A DNA stretch of 64,000 nt, taken from NCBI GenBank assembly GCA_963576475.1, contig OY754977.1:17246033-17310032 (forward strand), written 5' to 3'. This document shows, piece by piece, positions 33,775-44,300 of this stretch. The notes beneath the pieces are model-generated. The model made no database searches and was not told where the DNA came from. It saw only the letters and a program-made list of their open reading frames with translations. Source of the DNA: Molanna angustata. Lineage: Eukaryota; Arthropoda; Insecta; Trichoptera; Molannidae. Numbering within the stretch: the stretch's first letter is position 1; every line of letters starts with the position of its first letter. A program made the translations under genes and the position numbers.

Positions 33775-33910
33775 ACAAAATTGAGAGGTGTCGGAAGCAA
33801 GCAGCTTTGCTGGCTTCGTAACATTCCTATGAAGACCGGTTTGAGGAATGTGGAAGAGGTGTTTTGATCCGTCCAAGATCGAAAAGCTGTCTGGGGACCT
33901 GACACGACAC
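33775..33910 (+). pseudogene. LINE polyprotein tail, GRRGV-type family (copy 3)
   Basis: The plus-strand reading is LRGVGSKQLCWLRNIPMKTG then LRNVEEVF, a stop, and SVQDRKAVWGPDT. It is collinear with 24551 and 29030. It is 5'-truncated. Confidence 0.7.
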
Positions 33911-34104
33911 AGGAAAAACAAGAAACATAACTTTGTCATTTTTTGTATTCATAAGTGTCAATTATTCGCAGTAAATTCCACTCATTCTCGATAACAACGT
34001 GATTTTTGTGTCATTTACTACCACTTACCAATTCATTCTTAATCATTTATTATATATTTTTTAATCTTGACATTCAATTTTTTTATAACTATAATCACAA
34101 AATC
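33911..34104. other. Short gene-free stretch
   Basis: Nothing seen. Confidence 0.5.
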
Positions 34105-34292
34105 TCCAACCTCACCTGGGGTGCAAGTCTGGTTCAATCGGAGAAATCAAAACCCTCACGATTACCCATATCATGGATATAATTAGTATATCGAGCTCTA
34201 TAATATCTTAGAACTCCATACGATATATATCCATGATATGGGTAATCACTAGGGTTTTGATTTCGCCGGTCGAATCAGACTTGCCCCCCAGG
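34105..34292. mobile_element. Foldback MITE, ATTACCCATATCATGG family (copy 2)
   Basis: GAAATCAAAACCCTCACGAT followed by TACCCATATCATGGATATAA on the left is matched by the inverted sequence on the right, ending GGGTTTTGATTTCGCC. The outer ends are GGGGTGCAAGTCTGGTTCAA on the left and CAGACTTGCCCCCCAGG on the right, which are themselves roughly inverted. This is the best-preserved of the four copies. Confidence 0.85.
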
Positions 34293-34470
34293 ACTATGCT
34301 TGTTTCGAGATTGGCGATTTCACACAATCAGTGCGACATCATTCACAAATATACATGTTGTAAATAAACACTGGGTACCTCACACCTATTCAGCAACAAT
34401 AATATTGTCACCGCACAAATGTAAGGCAAAACTTCTAGTGCAGTACCTACCCAAGTTTTTTTTTTTTTTT

Positions 34471-34742
34471 GCTTTATATGGCAATTCACCTTATATAGAG
34501 TGCTATATGGCAATTCACCCTATATAGAGTGCTATATGGCAATTCACCCTATATAGAGTGCTATATGGCAATTCACCCTATATAGAGTGCTATATGGCAA
34601 TTCACCCTATATAGAGTGCTATATGGCAATTCACCCTATATAGAGTGCTATATGGCAATTCACCCTATATAGAGTGCTATATGGCAATTCACCCTATATA
34701 GAGTGCTATATGGCAATTCACCCTATATAGAGTGCTATATGC
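34471..34742 (+). repeat. 29-bp tandem repeat, eight perfect copies
   Basis: Eight identical 29-bp units (GCTATATGGCAATTCACC followed by CTATATAGAGT) run from 34502 to 34733. They are preceded by one diverged 31-bp unit (34471-34501) and followed by a nine-base partial unit. Each unit has small inverted arms (CTATATGG and CCCTATATAG) and could form a hairpin. A T16 run lies just before the array. Perfect identity indicates recent expansion. Confidence 0.97.
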
Positions 34743-35031
34743 CTTGGATGAAAATATAAATAAAAAAAGGAGGGTTAGGAGCAGTTTTAGGAGAATATAA
34801 AAAGTTCAAGATTAAGTTACAGTTCTATGTTGTGAGTTTTTAGAAATTTTAACAACAAGACATAAATTTTTGAATTATTAAGAGATAACAGGTAGGAGAT
34901 ATTAATTGGAAATGTATGAACAGTGTCGATAAAGAATTGATACAGACCACTAATATTAGACCGGTTATTGCAATTAAAAAACATATGGTCCAGAGTCTCC
35001 TCCTCCTACCCAAGTTAATAGTACAATTATT
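34743..35031. other. Gene-free stretch
   Basis: AT-rich. GTCCAGAGTCTCCTCCTCCT near 34988 suggests a LINE remnant but is too short to classify. Confidence 0.35.
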
Positions 35032-35964
35032 GTGATATACAGTGGCGGTTCTTCCTAAAGGGCTCTCGGGCTCAGCCCTACCAAACACATTGTTCAAAAG
35101 ATTCCAAAAATTGTATGTAATTAAATCTTAAGAACACATTATTTTTCTTATTGATTTTTGCCGTCTTACGCCTGCAGTATATTATTTAGCGAAAGTATTT
35201 AAACCTACCTGCTTTGTAAAGCAAGCAAGATTCTATGAAATATTTCATTCCTCGGGCACAGTCGACTTGTGCCCGGAGAACCCATACAATTCACGCGACC
35301 GCCCGCTGCCGCCGCAACTCGCCGTACACGCTGAATGTATGCCGATTTCGATCAAAACGGGGCAGTGCCCGCGAAGGATTATAGTATATTTTCATTCATT
35401 CATATTTTGTTTGTACATTGCGATGGTCGAATGCTAGGTAAGCAGTTGCAATTCCTTGAGGCTACATTAATTGATATTACATAATTTAAACTATAAGTCA
35501 TCCGAAACATATGAGTATTATTATTTAATTAATTGATCATAATATTGCAAAAAAAAAAACAAAAATTATACTAGAAATAAAATGTGTAAAATCAGGAAGC
35601 AGTCTTGCGGCTGTTGCCAGAAGTTTTTTTTTTCTATTTTGTATGATCAAAATTCATTAGCTATCACAAATTATTTTATAATCTATCGATGCACTTTATT
35701 ATAAACGTATTTTTTGTTGTTTCTTCGTGCCATGCATTGTTTTTTTTTTGTTTTTCATTCTAGCGTTCTGCGAAGGGGCCGTTGACAGTACCTATATGCG
35801 GAGCGGGTGGTGGTGGGAGTAGCGAAATATTATAAACGTATAAATTAATATTGTGTCACATATCTGCTTTCTGATTCCGGTTGTAAGTTAATTTCTCTTC
35901 TAGTTAAAATTATAATTTTGAGCCGTTCTAAGATTTAAGGTCACCAGCCGCCACTGGTGATATA
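35032..35964. mobile_element. hAT-type non-autonomous element, 917 bp, 8-bp duplication
   Basis: GTGATATA at 35032-35039 and 35957-35964 flanks an element that begins CAGTGGCGG (35040) and ends CCGCCACTG (35956). CAGTG tips with an 8-bp duplication are diagnostic of the hAT superfamily. No transposase frame is present. The interior includes a GC-rich part (about 35240-35390) with inverted GGGCACAGTCGACTTGTGCCC, unlike the AT-rich rest. Confidence 0.9.
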
Positions 35965-36879
35965 TACATGTCGTATACATATTACAAAAAAACAAAACAG
36001 TATTAGACCACACAGGTACTAAATATGTAAAAATATGATATTAGTAATAACATAAAAATGAGTAATTCGGATTCTCAAGTTTTGCTTCTGTAAGAATAAA
36101 GTTTTTAATTTTATTTATTAATGACATGAATGAAGAAATTGTTTTAAGGTTTTCAGGAAGAACATCGAACATAAAGGAGCTCGATAAAAAAGTCACTTTG
36201 ATCAAATGATGTTTTTGCACTTACAGTTTTATAATTTAAGGTTATATATACCCATTCTAGTGATAAGTTCCTGTTGAGTTCTGACTGCAGTTTCAATAAT
36301 ATTATAAAATTTGCATAAAGCGTGCATCATGTTTGATTGTTTAACAGTCATAACATTACACTCTTTAAACAATAATTTATTAATGTGACGGAATATTGGA
36401 AACTCATTTTGAATGCAATGTTCCATTTAATTATATCGATAAATATCTAGATAAAATTAAATTTATTTATCAATTAGTTTTATTACGATCTACAAATAAA
36501 ATAAATATACATATACGTACGCAAGTAGTTACTGAAGACTCGTAAATATTTAGGTTAATTAAATGAAATCACCAAAATGGTTTGAAAATGAGACCCGTGA
36601 GGCGAATTCATAATTGTTATCTTCTACCTAATACTTATATAATAAAAAAAAGCGGAAATGAACGTAAAATAAATTTAAGAAAAACTTGAAATAAGACAAA
36701 ACTATCGTCTGACGAAAAACAAATAACCAAAAATATAAAAAACAAAAACTATTTAGCATCTTACCTAAAACTATTATATAAGAAGGTATAGATAGCAAAA
36801 TGTGTTTATAAGTATAAATATAAAAAATATTTTTAAGTCGAATATTTTGTTAATTGCATATGTATATAAACATTGGATT
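35965..36879. other. AT-rich gene-free stretch
   Basis: Minus-strand frame 36229-36426 (65 residues) has a protein-like composition but no domain I can name. It could be an old LINE remnant. Confidence 0.4.
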
Positions 36880-37165
36880 TTTTCCGTCAGGAGTCAAATG
36901 ATATTTTTACTGACAAACTTTTTAACATCTCAATAGAGACGAAGTTGGGATATTATAGAAGAACCAGGAACTCAAGGCACCTACAGGGCTTACGATTGGT
37001 GAACGGCGCAAGCGCATAAAGTGATCACGTAAACCAGCCGATGACAGGTCGTAATCCCTGGAGGTGCCTTGAGTTCCTGGTTTTTCTATAATATCCCAAC
37101 TTCGTCTCAATTGAGATGTTAAAAAGTTTGTCAGTAAAAATGTTATTTTTAAGTTTAACATTAAA
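36880..37165. mobile_element. Foldback MITE with ~80-bp arms
   Basis: The left arm (ACTGACAAACTTTTTAACAT, GACGAAGTTGGGATATTATA, CCAGGAACTCAAGGCACCTA) is matched almost base for base by the reverse complement at 37060-37140. The loop between holds GCAAGCGCATAAAGTGATCA, CGTAAACCAGCCGATGACAG. The loop and right arm recur at 62463-62690. There is no ORF; the 79-residue minus-strand frame is a by-product. Confidence 0.88.
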
Positions 37166-37214
37166 CTACATACGAAGTTATTATCGTTTAATTTATTTAT
37201 TTATTTACCTTTTA

Positions 37215-37330
37215 TCACACCATATTTATAATAACAATAATAAGTAGATTACTGCTGTCCAACTTGTAAATCCTATTCTAGGGCTAGCAGTTTACAATTT
37301 TTACTGACAATTATATGCAATTATGAACCA
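37215..37330 (+). repeat. Older dispersed repeat with GGGCTAGCAG (uninterrupted copy)
   Basis: AATAAGTAGATTACTGCTGT, then TCTAGGGCTAGCAG and ATGAACCAGGTGAT. This is the empty-site reference for the insertion at 3835-4121 and the single-copy ancestor of the tandem array at 25837. Confidence 0.7.
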
Positions 37331-38204
37331 GGTGATTTGTTCCCGTTCCACACTAAATAGGTACCTACACAATCTCAACTTTCTGCACTCACAGGCTCAC
37401 AAAAATAGAATAACCATGTCCTAATGTCCGCCATAGTACCTGTCATAAATCCAATCTCCGACGCGATTTTTATTTCAACACCATAGAGCAGCCGGTCGGG
37501 GAACTTTTTTAATCATTACCCCAAAATATTTTTGCGTAAGTCGATATTACCCCTTCCCCTCATTTTGAAAAGAATACAATCAATGTAGGTATATTTTAAT
37601 AAACATTATTTATTGAATTAATTTGCACGGAAAATAAAAAAAAAACAGTTACATGAAAATAGCAAGTATGTAATAGACAAACAAAATAAAATTCTCAAAT
37701 TGGATCAAATAAAAATTCATTTTTACCCCATTTGGGGTAATTTACCCCGGTTCCCCGACCGCTGCCATAGAAGGAGACTAGTTAACTATGTCGGTGTAGT
37801 TAATATGAGTCATATGCTTCCCAAATCAAATCAAATATTTTTATGTTTTACTTAATTATAATTATAATTTTTATTTTACTAAATATCAAATGAATGATCA
37901 CCAGAAAAAAAATATTCAATTACTTAATATATTAATCTTATTCAGAACGAGAACGAAAACAATACAATAAACTAACAACTTTCTTATAAAAACGAGTGGG
38001 TTGTGGCCACTCCTCACTACCAAGTCAGTCCACAAAACTTCCAATTTTTTTATTTAAAATTTTCATTAAATGACTTTGTTAAATTATTTTTGATATAAAT
38101 ATTTTATTACGAAAAAATAATAATTCTTCAATACCTACCATTTTTAGAATGTGATGTGTCTTTGAAGCAATTTAAAAATAAAACAAATCATTTTTTTTTT
38201 AAGT
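37331..38204. other. Gene-free stretch
   Basis: 37480-37780 contains an inverted pair around CCGGTCGGGGAACTTTTTT and ACCCCGGTTCCCCGACCG, probably a further decayed MITE of about 270 bp. Nothing else was recognised. Confidence 0.45.
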
Positions 38205-38500
38205 TTCCTGAGCTTGGCGTCACTTTGAAATTTTTGACAGTTAAAAAAATTGAGAAGCAGATATCCCTCAAAATCTGATGGGGTCTAAACGAGTATTAAA
38301 AATACAAATTTGCAAAATCGAAAAAGTAGAATAAACACGCCGTACATAGCACACAGATACGTTGTGATGAAACTTTCAGAATAAGATCTCAGCATGATAT
38401 TAGTTGATAATCTGCTATAAACACAAACAACCTAAAAATTGCGAATTCATAACTCCCCACTATATCCCCTTGGGCTAGCGAGGAGTAAAAATGTAAATAT
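38205..38500 (-). repeat. Copy of the palindromic TTTTACTCCTCAC family
   Basis: Minus orientation, from CTGAGCTTGGCGTCAC to ACTCCCCACTATATCCCCTT and GAGGAGTAAAA. It is a one-arm copy. Confidence 0.7.
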
Positions 38501-38895
38501 TTATATTATATTTTCGGTCTTGTCTGTAAATCATTCTTGCGGGTTCTATCTACTGAAAGTCTAGCGAAAAAAAAAATTAATTCAATAATAAAGTATTTGT
38601 AAAAATCCTAGTTCATGAAACAGCCGCCACTCGCGCTATAAATTACCAATGAAAAAAATGAAAGACGATGGAAAGTAGGTTCATAAATCGAATGGCAGAT
38701 TTCCGGTGGGCAGACGGTGTACTTCTGGTGACTGGATGTACACACAAATCACCCGCCCCAACGGACAAACCTTTCTATTACGCATGTAAGGTTTGATACT
38801 ATTATTTAGGTATTAATCTAAATCAGTCGTTTGTAAAATAATGATGTACCTATTAAACTCTGAACAAAATAGGCCACGTGAAAAAGATTGTTATT
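38501..38895. other. Gene-free stretch
   Basis: Nothing recognised. Confidence 0.45.
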
Positions 38896-38896
38896 A

Positions 38897-38925
38897 CTAG
38901 TTGCATGTAAAACAAGATCGAAATA
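38897..38925 (-). mobile_element. Helitron-like 3' end fragment
   Basis: CTAGTTGCATGTAA at 38897 matches the terminal CTAG and hairpin 5' strand of the Helitron copies at 27492, 58920 and 60079. The rest is missing; a SINE head follows at once. Confidence 0.45.
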
Positions 38926-38930
38926 GATGA

Positions 38931-39096
38931 GTCGATGTCAGAGCGGTTAGCGCGCTGGGCTAGTAATCCAGTGGTCGCGAGTTCGAATCCTGCCTCGACC
39001 GATTTCGTTCACCTATAGCACAAGCATTTATGCTTAATTTAGGGAATGAAGGAAGATGTATATGTACTTGTTTCACATGGACATATTCAAAAAAAT
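38931..39096 (+). mobile_element. tRNA-Thr-like SINE, family B (copy 2)
   Basis: A full head is present (AGAGCGGTTAGCGCGCTGGG, anticodon loop CTAGTAA, GAGTTCGAATCC, CTCGACCG) followed by the body and a short A tail. The acceptor-stem halves TCGA/TCGA still pair. Confidence 0.88.
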
Positions 39097-39284
39097 AACC
39101 TAAGATGAAAATAATTGCTCTAAAGTGGTTTGGCCACATAGAAAGAATGAAAAAGTACTTAAGGCTGATAAAAGAGAAACGAAAAGTAGAGGTCAGCGAA
39201 GGAAAAGTTGGCACGATGAAACAACATGAATTTATCAGTAAAAGATCTGTCCAGACTAGAATTTTAAAATAAATCTTTTCTTGC

Positions 39285-39580
39285 ACTATCTGACAAAAAA
39301 CAGCTAGATGCTATATATCTCGATTTTGCATTTGATAAAATAAGCCAATAAATACTTCTTTAAAAAATTGCAAATTTTCCATATTTGCGGCAACATATTT
39401 AGATGAATGAAGTCCCATACACCTAATAGATCTCATGCAGTAGAACCCTTATAATTAAGGGTTAACAATCATGTTTCTCTCCGATCCCTTCTGGCGTACC
39501 TCAAGGATCTCGCCCATAGAACACACTAACTAGGTCCATTGCTCTTCTTAATTTACATAAATGACATTGGTTAGGGAAAT
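39285..39580 (+). pseudogene. Decayed LINE reverse transcriptase fragment
   Basis: Plus-strand pieces DKKQLDAIYLDFAFDKIS (first catalytic region) and FSPIPSGVPQGSRP, then IALLNLHK, in the right order for a Jockey/CR1-type RT. Stops and small indels break every segment, and the FADD/YADD box is not reached. It is more decayed than the copy at 29735. Confidence 0.75.
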
Positions 39581-40529
39581 TCCTATTTCTTCCTTCTAGT
39601 CCATCCCAGTTTCTTCTTTCTTTACCATATCTTATTTCCTCTCCTTAAACCCTTTCACCTGTTTATACATATATAATATATTTCTTCTTATGTTAATGGA
39701 ATCATAATAATATATTGTGATTTAGTAATTAAGTGAAACACTATAATAGGTTTTTTTATTTTTAATTGTAAACAAAACATTATCATTGTATAAAATATAA
39801 GCTGTCGTGTTTAAAAAAGTATTTTATAAACAAATAAAAAGAGTCTTGTGCTTTTATAAAACTGTATTTATTCCAAGAATAGTTAACACATCAAAATAAT
39901 CGGTGCTTCAACTTGCAATGCAAACGGTCGAATGTATTCCATAGATAATGTCATATATATAGCCATAGAATCTTCTTACAATTTATTATCAGTATTGTTC
40001 CGTTCATAATTGACACCTTGTTTTTATGCAATCGGTGTACCCTCAGGAATCCATTAATTCCTCCAAAAATAACTTGATTCCTTCAAAAATACGTGTCGCC
40101 AAATAACTTGATTTTTTAACAGAGATGGGGGGCGATTTACACGTAAACCAACGAAGCAAAAAGACACCAATTTGCGAACTACGCAACCGTTAACTAAGCC
40201 GGTAAAAGATATTTGGCGATAATTATAACACTTGATAATATTTGTCATTGATTTAATTTCAAAAACTTCTAGGTTTAATTCAAACTGGCCATTGAAGAGG
40301 CGCTGATTTTGCCTTCAAATGTGGATGGTGAGAGTCCCCTAAGATGTGACTACGGAGCTGACAGATATAGACTATCGATATAGTCGCAGTGTATATGAAC
40401 AGCCTGTATAGTGGTAACTAAACTGGCATTTTTTAATTTATTAATGAAGTGATTAATTACATTAATAATCTGGACATTAATATCAGACAAGCAGGAAACT
40501 TGATCCTGTGCAACTTTAACTTCATTATT
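39581..40529. other. Gene-free stretch
   Basis: No supported feature was seen. Confidence 0.5.
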
Positions 40530-41151
40530 TTTTACTCCTCACTGACCCAAGGGATATAGTGGGGAGTTATGAATTTGCAATATTTAAGGCGAGTTTTTTC
40601 AGATTATCAACTAGTATCACGCTGACATTGTATTCTGAAAGTTTCATAACAATGTATCTGTGTGTGCTGTGTGCTATTTATGGCGTGTTTATTCTACATA
40701 CTTCATCAATTTTGCAAATTTGTATACCGAATACTCGCTTAGACCCCATCAGATTTTGAAAGATCAGTGCTTCTGAATTCTTTTAACTGTCAAATATTTC
40801 AAATTTGAGTTTCCTGAGCTTTGGGTCATTTTGAATTGAGAAGCACTGATCATAATATATCCTTAAAAATTCAATAGGGTCTAAGCGAATATTAGATATA
40901 CAAATTTGCAAAATTTGAAAGAATCGAAAGAGTACTAAAATAATAGAATAAACATAGAAAGATAAAATAATCTATAATCGATTAAGTAGAATAAACACGC
41001 CTTACATAGCACACAGATACATTGTGATGGAAATTTTAGAATACTATCTCAGCATGATACTAGTTGATAATCTGCAATAAAAAAAAATAACCTTAAAAAT
41101 TGTGAATTCATAACTCTCCACTTTATCCCCTTGCCGCAGCGAGAAGTAAAA
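40530..41151. mobile_element. Full-length palindromic element of the TTTTACTCCTCAC family
   Basis: Two arms of about 280 bp face each other. The left arm runs TTTTACTCCTCACTGACCCA, ATAGTGGGGAGTTATGAATT, TCTGTGTGTGCTGTGTGC, ACTCGCTTAGACCCCATCAG, GATCAGTGCTTCT. The right arm repeats these in reverse, ending AGCGAGAAGTAAAA. The centre is near 40815. It encodes nothing. It is the only copy in the window with both arms, so it defines the family. Confidence 0.85.
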
Positions 41152-41289
41152 ACTAAAAGGGCTGTCCCATTATCGTTTCATTACCATATATTGTTAAAAC
41201 AGTACAATTGCAAGGTTTTAAATTTATCCTATTGGGAGAAATCTTTATGAATAAATAAAAAAAATAAATATATGTTTTTTTGTTTTTTT

Positions 41290-41295
41290 TTTATT
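41290..41295 (-). terminator. Polyadenylation signal of RpS6
   Basis: AATAAA on the minus strand, 35 bases after the RpS6 stop codon. The short distance is usual for ribosomal protein genes. Confidence 0.7.
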
Positions 41296-41329
41296 TTTCT
41301 ATAAACAATATTACAGAGAACTCCATAAT

Positions 41330-44300
41330 TTACTTAGTGGATGGGGCACTTGCGTTGGAACTCTTTGATTCACGGAGAGAAGCAGAACGACGTTGCTTCA
41401 ATTGTTGTTGACGTTTAGCCTAAAAATAAAATAATCAATATAATGATTTGAAAAAAATTTCATAATAGTATTTACACAGTTTTATATTTCAGAAGGCAAA
41501 TTGAATTAAGATATGATATTGAAGCCATATTATCAAGATATTGAAATAAATGTAACAGATAGTCTGTTAGTATCAAAGATTTCTCTTTTAAGTCAGTTAA
41601 AAAGGTGAAATGAGTCGTATAGTATCCAAGGTTGCTACAGCCATATTTTCAGATTTGAGAAAACCTTTTTTTTACTCAAAAATATAAATAATTTCAAGTG
41701 TATAAACTATTAATTAGTAAGACAATACGCTATTTTGTATAATTAAATAGTAATAAGAATACTTTGTTTCAATTTAATAGATGAAAAGATAAATTTTGAT
41801 ACAGTCCTAATTTTTCCGAAATCGAACTGTGCCGTATTTGATACTATACGTCTCCAATAACAAACACAAAATCAACAATTTTTGACGTGCATGCTCAAAA
41901 TCACCTTTTCATGTTGAAATTCACTATTTTTTTGTAGCTTGTGTCAATTCTGAATTTAAATCAAATTGAATGCGACTAAAAACAAACAATTTAGAAAATT
42001 GTATATTATCTATATACTAAAGACGAATATATTTAATGATTACATTCTTTCCTGCACAAATAGCAGTCAGATGGTTCATTATATCTATACGGCATCAATT
42101 TTAAATGTATTCATCAACATGAAAAATTATTTGTAAATTTTTATACGCATTATTTTTCATATTATATAAGAAGCATGTTGCCACAAACAATATCACAGAC
42201 CCATTTGAGAGGAATGTGGGGTAAGATTGTGCGGTTAATCTAACAGTAAAAACAATTTATTGAGACATTGAATATTCCCAAAACTGCATGTTACTTACTG
42301 TCAAGTGAAAATAAATGAGCATCACAAATGGTAAATGAAAAAAATATCTAGGACAAATACATGAAAACTTAATAAGATTCCTGTCATTTATACAACACTT
42401 CCATTCATCCTATACTTTTGTATACTATAATTATTCTTGTTTTTTTTTAATCTCACCATACAATAGAACTACACTTGGGAAAAATACTCCTAATTAATGC
42501 CGTGTAACAATATATTGACAAGTACTTCGGTCGCTACCTACTGGTCAGTGCAGAATGCCCTCTACCATTCCACGCACTAAATCATCTTAAAAAACGTAAA
42601 CTATCTTTAGTGCCTGGTAATAGAGCGTGATTAACAAAAAAGTTTACTTATAAACAGTGACTGTCTTTATTTTACCTTTATTTAGTAAATGTCAAGTTAG
42701 GACCTAACATGTCATACCAAATATTTCAAAATGGCGGATCTTTCACATATTATGATCCGAGGCATATTTGAGATTGACAGAAAAATTAAATTCTTATAAT
42801 GTTTTACCTTGTTATTCTCTTCATAGCAATCTTGATTAAATTTACACAGCACAATGCGGTGTTTGTCGATGTCAGTTATCCAAAGATTACATGCATTTAT
42901 CTATTTTTTGACATCTGTCAAGCCAATGCGGCCATATGAAGGCAATGGTGTTCGTAAACAATTTGGTGAACTAGTTAGTCACATCTTAATATACGTTAAT
43001 AGTAAGATTTTTTAATACCAATCTTAACTATTTTAGTCTTGATTATCTAGTTGCGCATTTAGTAAGCTTTTAATGAAATCTAATAAGTAATTTCTCTCGC
43101 ACACTGGTATATCCCTTTCAGACATCTTGACTCACACATGCATCTTAATATTAAAATAATTAATATATATTCAACTTAACTAGACCAAGCCTGTATCGAG
43201 GTTAAATAAATTCACATTTGAGTGAATGACATAGATGACAAAAAAAAAACACAAATAACATATGTTCAATTTTTTTATGAAAACAACACTAACCTTAGCT
43301 TCCTTAGTCCTCTTGGCGATGAGTTTGGCATACTCGGCCTGGGATTCCTTGCGGTGTTGAGCGCGCTTCTTCTTCAGGGCAAGACGGTGACGCTTGCGCT
43401 GCAATACTACGGGTGTAACCAACCTCTGGATCTTGGGAGCCTGAAAATGTTAACTTGTATTATTGTAAAATTCAACACATACTAATCCATTACTATGCTC
43501 TCTGCAAGAAATTAGTATTAAATCTATCTTGTGTAGATTCCTGCAGTGTCTGATTGTCAACTACCGTTCAGTATTCCGATATGTGGTCATACTTTTTTCG
43601 TTTAATAACTGAAAATATTGCAAAGGAAACAAGTTATTTCTTAAGCAAAACAAAAATTAAGATTTATGAAAAAATATAAATTAAGAACTGGTAGCAAATA
43701 AAAAGTTTGTTGGCTTCAAAAAATATCACACATTATTTTTCAGATAATACGTGGGGTAAGCATGAGCCATTTTATATTGCAGTCAATATTCAGACAGTAA
43801 AATCATTTAAGGATTATGTGCTTGGTTCAACTGCCAATGAACAATAAATTCATAATATTTTTTTCTTATTGTTAACATTAGATTTCCTAGTAGATGGTAT
43901 TTCTGAAATAAACTTAAGTTTTTTTGAGATTCATTTTGTGTTATTAATTATTACAAGTAGGATTAAAAATAGGTTTATAAAAATGACAAATGCTTGTGAT
44001 AACACTTCCAAACATCCTACACTAGTGAATTCCTGGTGGAGACAGTTTGTAAATGTGTCAACTTATTAATAACTCAACATCATATATCTCAAAAATGTGG
44101 CAACTTATTAATAATTGACATAGTACTCTGTTAGCCATCCGAGAAACAATATAAAATTAAAAAATGATGACTACATACTTTTCAACAACAGGTTATGTAT
44201 TTAAATTATTTCAAATTTAAAGATTTTTTACCTTAAACCTCTTGGGCTTGCCCTCCTTAACTGGCAGGGCCCTTTTGATGACGTACCGCCTGACATCGTC

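Noticed and set aside
36229..36426. Small gene on the minus strand
   Set aside because: The 65-residue frame looks protein-like but matches no family I can name and has no context; left as gene-free sequence.
38931..39010. tRNA-Thr (AGT) gene
   Set aside because: The cloverleaf-like head is followed by a conserved SINE body and A tail, and the same unit occurs four times. It is a tRNA-derived retroposon.
43222..43485. 87-residue plus-strand gene
   Set aside because: It is the antisense shadow of RpS6 exon 5; the minus strand shows the conserved ribosomal protein.
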